Shown here one piece after another: positions 59,540 through 64,000 of a stretch of 64,000 bases of DNA. The first letter of the stretch is position 1; each line of letters starts with the position of its first letter. The stretch comes from JAWKVD01 sp041398225. Lineage in GTDB: Bacteria; Pseudomonadota; Alphaproteobacteria; Caulobacterales; Hyphomonadaceae. The translations under genes were made by a program, and so were the position numbers. The stretch is from positions 62,001 through 126,000 of the forward strand of contig JAWKVD010000004.1 of the NCBI GenBank assembly GCA_041398225.1, read 5' to 3'. The notes under the pieces are model-generated. The model did no database searches. It had not been told where the DNA came from and saw only the letters and a program-made list of their open reading frames with translations.

Positions 59540-60420
59540 CCCCGCGAACCGGCCGATGCGCCGGTCTCGACGGGAAGGCCGGAGTCCTCCGCGCCCCATT
59601 CGCTCCACGAGCCGTCATAGACCGGCGAGCTGTCATAGCCCGCGATCGCTTCGGCCAGCGCCAGAACGCAGGCGGTGACGCCCGAACCGCAGGTGTTCAC
59701 GATCGGCGCGGAGAGATCGACGCCGGCGCCGGCAAAAATCTCGCGGATGTCCTCAGGGCTGCGGAACAGGCCCTTCTCGTCCAGCAGCTGGTCATGCGGC
59801 AGGTTGAACGAGCCGGGAATGTGGCCCTTGCGGAGTCCGGGGCGGGGCTCGTCCGCTTCGCCCGTGAACCGCGCCGCCGGGCGCGCATCGACGATCTGCG
59901 TCGACGTGTCGGCGAGAAATTCCTGCATGTGCGAAGCGTCGCGCACCAGGCCGCTGCGTAGGCGCACGGTGAAGTGACGATCCATGGAGTAAAGCGGGGG
60001 AAGATCCTCGATCTCGCCGCCGGCCGCGCGCCAGGCGTCGAAACCGCCGTTCAGCACCGCGACGTCCTGATGGCCCATGACGCGGAACATCCACCAGGCG
60101 CGCGCCGAGGCCATGCCCCGGTTCTGGTCGTAGCAGATGATGCGGTGGCCGTCGCCGAGACCGAGCTTCCGCGCGCGTGAGGCGAACTTCTCCGGCGAAG
60201 GCAGCATGTGGGGCAGGGCGCTGTCGGTATCCGCAACGTCGTCGATATCGAAGAAGCGCGAGCCCGGGATGTGGGCGCTGTCATAGGCCTGACGACCCGT
60301 CTTCGGCGCGCCGGGCAGGAAGCTGGTCGCGTCGAGCACGCGCACGTCCGGCGCGGCGACATGGGTCAGCAGCCAGTCGGCTTCGACAATCGGTGACTCG
60401 GGAATGAAACTGGCGACCAT
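59536..60420 (-). CDS. sseA: 3-mercaptopyruvate sulfurtransferase
   Basis: A 294-residue enzyme with two rhodanese domains. The N-terminal inactive domain has HIPGSRFFDIDDVAD; the active site is CGSGVTACVLALA in the C-terminal domain (Cys at about 241), the loop CG[ST]GVTA that favours mercaptopyruvate over thiosulfate. HIPGSFNLPHDQLLDE is the second HIPG motif. It transfers sulfane sulfur to thiols or cyanide. Precedes metC in a two-gene unit, and next to no polysaccharide role. Confidence 0.92.
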   Translation of the reverse strand: MVASFIPESPIVEADWLLTHVAAPDVRVLDATSFLPGAPKTGRQAYDSAHIPGSRFFDIDDVADTDSALPHMLPSPEKFASRARKLGLGDGHRIICYDQNRGMASARAWWMFRVMGHQDVAVLNGGFDAWRAAGGEIEDLPPLYSMDRHFTVRLRSGLVRDASHMQEFLADTSTQIVDARPAARFTGEADEPRPGLRKGHIPGSFNLPHDQLLDEKGLFRSPEDIREIFAGAGVDLSAPIVNTCGSGVTACVLALAEAIAGYDSSPVYDGSWSEWGAEDSGLPVETGASAGSRG

Positions 60421-60954
60421 CTCAGCTCCTGTGGTTCTTCGCCCGCGGCGCCGGATGCGAACCTCTCGGAGACCTAATCAGAGCCGCAGAGAGACGCAAG
60501 GATCGTGCGGCGAACGCCGCCCCGGAATTGCATCCTTGAACGCTTCTTGTCCGGATTCGCGCTCCAAGAGGCGAGCCTCTCCGAGGACCATGAATATCGC
60601 CAAGTGACGCCGCTTCGAGCGCTCGCACAGGGTCAACGCCTGATGGTTCAGCTTGGTGCGTGTGCGCTGCAAAAAGGGCTCGCGTGTCGCGAGAAAAGGG
60701 TTGTTTGAACTTATGAAAACCTGTCTGACGGTTAACGAAACAAGTGGGACGACGTGACTGGGCGCGTCTTGATTCGTGGGGGCTCATCGGTCTTGAGCCG
60801 GGCTTGATCAACGGACGACAGCCATCTGCATTTTGAGGCTCCGAACGCGCGCGTTCAGCTCCTCGACGACAGCTTTTCCAGCGGTTGCGGGCAATTGGTC
60901 CGGGGCTTGCGATAGGGAAAGCGCCTGCAGAGTTGAGTAAGGGTGTGTTTCATT
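60421..60954. other. Intergenic region upstream of the sugar phosphotransferase
   Basis: About 530 bp with promoters for sseA (minus) and the sugar transferase (plus). It has a small palindrome CTCGCG-TGT-CGCGAG (60679-60693) and a lone TTAA (GGTTAACG, about 60731-60738). Short frames here lack family features. Nothing more was recognised. Confidence 0.5.
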
Positions 60955-61644
60955 ATGAAAAACGGCGCCGGAGTTGAGGCCCAGGTCAGTTCTTCGTGGA
61001 GCGGTCGGTCCGCCCCCGAATTGTTCGGCGCGCGGGCGAGCGTGGTTAAGCGGGCGATGGACCTGGCCATGTCGCTCACCCTGTTCATTTTCCTGCTGCC
61101 GCTGCTGCTGGTGGTCGCGCTGATGGTTAAGCTCGGCGACGGCGGTCCGGTGTTCTTCTCGCACGCACGCTGCGGTTTCGGCGGCCGGATGTTCCGCTGC
61201 CACAAGTTCCGCACCATGCACACCGACGCAGCCGCCCGGCTCGAACATCTTCTGGCGACCGATCCCGAAGCGCGCCGCGAATGGGCCGAGACCCAGAAGC
61301 TTCGCAACGATCCGCGCATCACGCCGATCGGCCGCATCCTGCGCAAGAGCAGCATCGACGAGCTGCCGCAGCTGCTGAACATCATCATGGGCCAGATGTC
61401 CGTCATCGGGCCGCGCCCCATCACCACCAGCGAAACGCACCGCTATGGCGTGCACTTCGCGGACTACGCCTCGGTGCGTCCGGGCGTTCTGGGTCTGTGG
61501 CAGGTCTCCGGCCGCAACAACACGACCTATGACGAGCGCGTCGCCCTCGACGTCGAATACGTCCGCAACTGGTCGCTGTGGCTGGACATCAAGATCCTGT
61601 TCAAGGCGATCCCGGCCGTGCTGTTCGCCAAAGGCGCCTACTAG
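60955..61644 (+). CDS. Polyprenyl-phosphate sugar-1-phosphate transferase (initiating enzyme)
   Basis: A 229-residue protein with one N-terminal membrane segment (RAMDLAMSLTLFIFLLPLLLVVALMVKL, about 33-58) and the small catalytic domain: GPVFFSHARCGFGGRMFRCHKFRTMHTD, LRKSSIDELPQLLNIIMGQMSVIGPRP, RPGVLGLWQVSGRNNTTYDERV and VRNWSLWLDIKILFKAIPAVL. These are all PNPT/WcaJ-type blocks. It starts repeat-unit synthesis by placing sugar-1-phosphate on undecaprenyl phosphate; short forms like this resemble ExoY and HfsE-like proteins. ATG 60955 preferred over GTG 60943. Confidence 0.93.
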   Translation: MKNGAGVEAQVSSSWSGRSAPELFGARASVVKRAMDLAMSLTLFIFLLPLLLVVALMVKLGDGGPVFFSHARCGFGGRMFRCHKFRTMHTDAAARLEHLLATDPEARREWAETQKLRNDPRITPIGRILRKSSIDELPQLLNIIMGQMSVIGPRPITTSETHRYGVHFADYASVRPGVLGLWQVSGRNNTTYDERVALDVEYVRNWSLWLDIKILFKAIPAVLFAKGAY

Positions 61645-61872
61645 AAGCGGCCGGCTTCTCGCCTGCCGCAATCCGGTCCGCGCACCGGTCTTTCCAGCCC
61701 GGTTTCACGCCCGCCCAAGCTCCGAATCGGCCACGCCCGCGAACCGGGCGTTCGGCCCCGTTCGAGCCCTAAAACCCCTGCGTGCGGTGGGTGATTTATC
61801 CCCGGTTTATCATCTTGCGCTGCACAATGCCTTAGGGGCCTTGGGCGGTTTTGCGCAGTTGGGCGGAGGGCC

Positions 61873-61887
61873 TTGACTGAATGTTAA
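61873..61887 (+). promoter_or_regulatory. CtrA-like box before a small membrane protein gene
   Basis: TTGA-CTGAATG-TTAA, one mismatch from TTAA-N7-TTAA. It is 104-118 bp before ATG 61991 and 32-46 bp before GTG 61919, in a 346-bp region after the sugar transferase gene. The rest of the region shows nothing else. Confidence 0.5.
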
Positions 61888-61990
61888 TGAACTCGGTCGA
61901 GCATCGCCCTGTAATCTGGTGCTGGTGGGTCAGTCATCCCGCGAGGTGAATGTCATCGGTTCCCGCACTGATAAAGATGCAGCGCAGAGC

Positions 61991-62188
61991 ATGACCGAAG
62001 TTTCCGCACGCACGATCGAGGAACTGCGCGAAACGCCGGGCCGTACGATGGATGGTCCCTGGCGTCGCTCCGCTCCCGAACCGTTTGAGCCGAAATGGCC
62101 GGCCTGGAAGGTCACGCTCTTCGTCGTGACGTTCTGCGGCGCCTTCTGGGCCGCTGTGATCTATCTGGCGATGCGCCTGCTCGGCTAA
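61991..62188 (+). CDS. Small single-pass membrane protein
   Basis: A 65-residue protein from ATG 61991 (MTEVSARTIEELRETPGRT). It has a Pro/Trp-rich middle (APEPFEPKWPAWK) and a C-terminal transmembrane helix (VTLFVVTFCGAFWAAVIYLAMRLLG). An upstream GTG 61919 would make 89 residues; the shorter form has better protein-like sequence. No family was recognised. Convergent with cysK. Confidence 0.6.
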   Translation: MTEVSARTIEELRETPGRTMDGPWRRSAPEPFEPKWPAWKVTLFVVTFCGAFWAAVIYLAMRLLG

Positions 62189-62228
62189 GGCCGACCGCTC
62201 TACAAGAACCGCGACGACTTCGTTTGCG

Positions 62229-62242
62229 CCGGCAATCGCCGG
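62229..62242. terminator. Weak hairpin between small gene and cysK
   Basis: CCGGC-AATC-GCCGG, a 5-bp stem in the 67-bp convergent gap. No T-run on either strand; listed as a possible transcription end only. Confidence 0.25.
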
Positions 62243-62255
62243 TCGCGCCTTCGGG

Positions 62256-63275
62256 CTATATGCCCCAGGGCGGCGTCGGCAGACCCTTCTCGCGCAGGAA
62301 GTCCGGATTGTAGAGCTTCGAGACGTAGCGATTGCCGTAGTCGCAGAGAATGGTGACCACGGTCGAACCCGGACCAAGCTCGCGGGCGAGGGCGATCGCC
62401 CCGGCGATGTTCACGCCCGACGACCCGCCCAGGCACATGCCCTCATGGATGTTGAGATCGAAGAGCTGGTTCAGCGCTTCGGCGTCGGTGATCCGCCACG
62501 CGTCATCGACCTCAACGCCCTCAAGGTTTGCGGTGATCCGCGATTGTCCGATGCCCTCGGTGATCGAGGTTCCTTCCGATTTCAGCTCGCCATGCTTGTA
62601 ATAGTTGTAGAGCGAGGCGCCGCCGGGATCGGCGACGCCGATGCGCACGTTCGGATTGCGTTCCTTCAGCGCCATCGAGATGCCGCCGAGCGTGCCGCCC
62701 GAACCCACCGCGCAGATAAAGCCGTCGATCTTGCCGCCGGTCTGCTCCCAGATTTCGGGGCCGGTGGTGTCGTAGTGCGCCTGCCGGTTGGCGACATTGT
62801 CGAACTGGTTGGCCCAGATCGCTCCGTTGGGTTCGCTGGCGTTCAGCTCTTCGGCCAGCCGCGCCGAATACTTCACATAGTGGTTGGGGTTGGCGTAGGG
62901 CACGGCGTCGACTTCATGGAGGCGGGCGCCGAGCATGCGGATGGCGTCTTTCTTCTCCTGCGATTGCGTGCGGGGCATCACGATCACGGATTTGTAGCCC
63001 AGCGCGTTGCCGACCACGGCGAGGCCAATGCCGGTATTGCCCGCCGTGCCTTCCACGATCACGCCGCCCGGACGCAGCGCGCCGGATTTCTCGGCGTCGC
63101 GGATGATCCCCAGCGCCGCGCGGTCCTTCACCGACTGGCCCGGATTGAGGAACTCGGCCTTGCCGTAGATGTTCGCGCCGGTGATCTCCGAGGCTTTCTT
63201 CAGCCGGATCAGCGGGGTGTTTCCGATCGCCTCGACGACACTCTGCATTGGGCTGGGCATGGGGCTCGGCGGCAT
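62256..63275 (-). CDS. cysK: Cysteine synthase (O-acetylserine sulfhydrylase)
   Basis: A 339-residue PLP enzyme. EAIGNTPLIRLKK, PGQSVKDRAALGII with PLP Lys50, VEGTAGNTGIGLA (the substrate loop T-x-GNTG with Ala in place of Ser) and AVGSGGTLGGIS (phosphate cup) all fit. The end, including DPGGASLYNYYKHGEL, is the longer alphaproteobacterial form. It makes cysteine from O-acetylserine and sulfide; cystathionine beta-synthase-like activity cannot be excluded by sequence. Divergent from the DUF6134 gene. Confidence 0.92.
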   Translation of the reverse strand: MPPSPMPSPMQSVVEAIGNTPLIRLKKASEITGANIYGKAEFLNPGQSVKDRAALGIIRDAEKSGALRPGGVIVEGTAGNTGIGLAVVGNALGYKSVIVMPRTQSQEKKDAIRMLGARLHEVDAVPYANPNHYVKYSARLAEELNASEPNGAIWANQFDNVANRQAHYDTTGPEIWEQTGGKIDGFICAVGSGGTLGGISMALKERNPNVRIGVADPGGASLYNYYKHGELKSEGTSITEGIGQSRITANLEGVEVDDAWRITDAEALNQLFDLNIHEGMCLGGSSGVNIAGAIALARELGPGSTVVTILCDYGNRYVSKLYNPDFLREKGLPTPPWGI

Positions 63276-63446
63276 GGGCGGCGTCTCCGGCTGACTGAGC
63301 CCTAAGACCTAGGGAGATTGTCCCGCCACATCAATTGTCCCCGCCAGCTTCATGACGCGCTTCATGATCCGCGGGGCGCCGCCTCGCGTAGACCGGCCGA
63401 CGCGGTTTGCAGTTTCCCAGAGTCCAGCTTCAACGGGATTTCGTCG

Positions 63447-64000
63447 ATGCGCACGCGCAGATCCATGTTGGCCCTGATGGCCGCGGCGGCGATCGTTCCG
63501 CCCGCGCGGGCGTTTCCGGAGCCGGAGGCATGGACGCCGGCGGACGGCGATCAGCTCTATTTCGACGTTTTCAGGGATGGCGGCCCGTTCGGTCGGCATG
63601 TGGTTTCGTTCCGCCGCGAGGGAGGCCACGACGGGGGCCACGACGGGGGACGGCTTCTGGTCGATTCCGATATTGACCTGAAGGTGAACCTCGGGCCGAT
63701 CACGGTGTTCCGTTATATTCACAAGGCGAGCGAGGTCTGGGCGGACGGCCGGCTTCAATCCGTCGTCGCGCGCACGCGGTCCGACGGCCGCTGGAAGACC
63801 TTGCGCGCCGAACGGCAGGGCGAGGTCCTGCGTATCGCGGGCGAGGCCTATGAAGGTGCGGCGCCCGGAAACCTCTACCCGTCGACGCACTGGAACATCG
63901 CCCAGATGGCCCAGTCGGAGATGCTCTCGACCGAAACCGGCGAGCTGCTGGAAATGGACGTCAGCGACATGGGCGTCGAACAGGTCCTAACGCGTTCGGG
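63447..64000 (+). CDS. DUF6134 exported protein (partial, C-terminus outside)
   Basis: Starts at ATG 63447 and is open to the right edge (184 codons seen). The N-terminus MRTRRSMLALMAAAAIVPPARA is a signal peptide with a twin-arginine-like TRRSMLAL motif. The mature part GDQLYFDVFRDGGPFGRHVVSFRREGG, then LLVDSDIDLKVNLGPITVFRYIHKASEVWADGRL and NLYPSTHWN match DUF6134. A GHDGGHDGG internal repeat (63626-63652) looks like a small duplication. In-frame ATG 63465 would lose the arginines. Confidence 0.75.
   Translation, partial: MRTRRSMLALMAAAAIVPPARAFPEPEAWTPADGDQLYFDVFRDGGPFGRHVVSFRREGGHDGGHDGGRLLVDSDIDLKVNLGPITVFRYIHKASEVWADGRLQSVVARTRSDGRWKTLRAERQGEVLRIAGEAYEGAAPGNLYPSTHWNIAQMAQSEMLSTETGELLEMDVSDMGVEQVLTRS

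Noticed and set aside
60422..60811. 129-codon minus-strand frame upstream of sseA
   Set aside because: Arg/Ser/Pro-rich, no ribosome site or motif; treated as non-coding.
44926..61644. Identification of the polysaccharide locus as the holdfast (hfs) cluster
   Set aside because: Wzz and kinase are fused here, no deacetylase (hfsH) or attachment (hfa) genes are seen, and the order differs; a general exopolysaccharide is the safer reading.
1..64000. CRISPR arrays, tRNA/rRNA genes, insertion sequences, prophage
   Set aside because: No direct-repeat/spacer arrays, no tRNA cloverleaf or rRNA sequence, no transposase or integrase motifs were seen on either strand.

Overview
The window reads as a chromosome segment of a GC-rich, flagellated, dimorphic alphaproteobacterium of the Caulobacterales/Maricaulales type. 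This rests on gene content: ctrA with its degradation-type Ala-Ala tail, the CtrA antagonist sciP (DUF1153), the flagellar sigma-54 activator flbD next to fliN-fliH-fliG-fliF, hdaA with a clamp-binding motif, and a cluster of GANTC (CcrM-type) sites in the ctrA/fliI intergenic region. No rRNA, tRNA, CRISPR array, insertion sequence or phage was recognised. Genus cannot be fixed from sequence alone.

Layout. 1-6.9 kb: stress and envelope accessory genes (DUF1003, CsbD, VOC protein, PI-PLC-like lipoprotein, GT2 glycosyltransferase, DUF3089 lipase-like lipoprotein), then a membrane protein/XRE repressor/small protein cassette with two near-identical palindromic operators, then a DUF4112 protein. 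6.95-8.15 kb: a SAM-II riboswitch and metA (Glu111 acetyl-CoA type), then a 3 x 16-bp repeat and a strong hairpin. 8.2-11 kb: ctrA, divergent from fliI-fliJ. 11.1-17.7 kb: a secreted unknown, an S9 peptidase, purMN, and DUF2066-hdaA. 17.9-20.4 kb: a probable reactive-sulfur cassette (1-Cys peroxiredoxin, persulfide-dioxygenase-like MBL protein, TauE/SafE exporter) behind a perfect palindrome. 20.5-24.4 kb: ppk and ppx.

24.4-42 kb is the main flagellar block: fliF-fliG-fliH-fliN-flbD-flhA-flhF-flhG on the minus strand (flhG carries a one-base frameshift), sciP, then fliK-flgD-flgE on minus and flgK-flgL on plus. The last two groups diverge from a region with one clear sigma-54 -24/-12 box per direction. 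fliF has a CtrA-like box and a large inverted repeat over its translation start. The layout fits a hierarchy in which CtrA switches on fliF and fliI operons, FlbD plus sigma-54 switch on hook genes, and SciP damps CtrA. 42-45 kb holds a small Oxidored-like protein, a CE15-like esterase, an unknown gene and two tandem DUF6491 lipoproteins.

45-62 kb is an extracellular polysaccharide locus of Wzx/Wzy type: glycosyltransferases, a Wzy/WaaL-like polymerase or ligase, a Wza-type export lipoprotein, an outer-membrane beta-barrel, a Wzc-type tyrosine autokinase with Tyr-rich tail, and an initiating sugar phosphotransferase. A ParA/MinD-like ATPase overlapping a small unknown gene, and a PPP-family phosphatase, are embedded in it; together with the kinase they suggest positioning and phospho-control of the export machine. 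No Wzx flippase is present. metC-sseA interrupts the locus, and cysK plus a DUF6134 gene close the window. Sulfur metabolism recurs (metA, sulfur cassette, metC, sseA, cysK).
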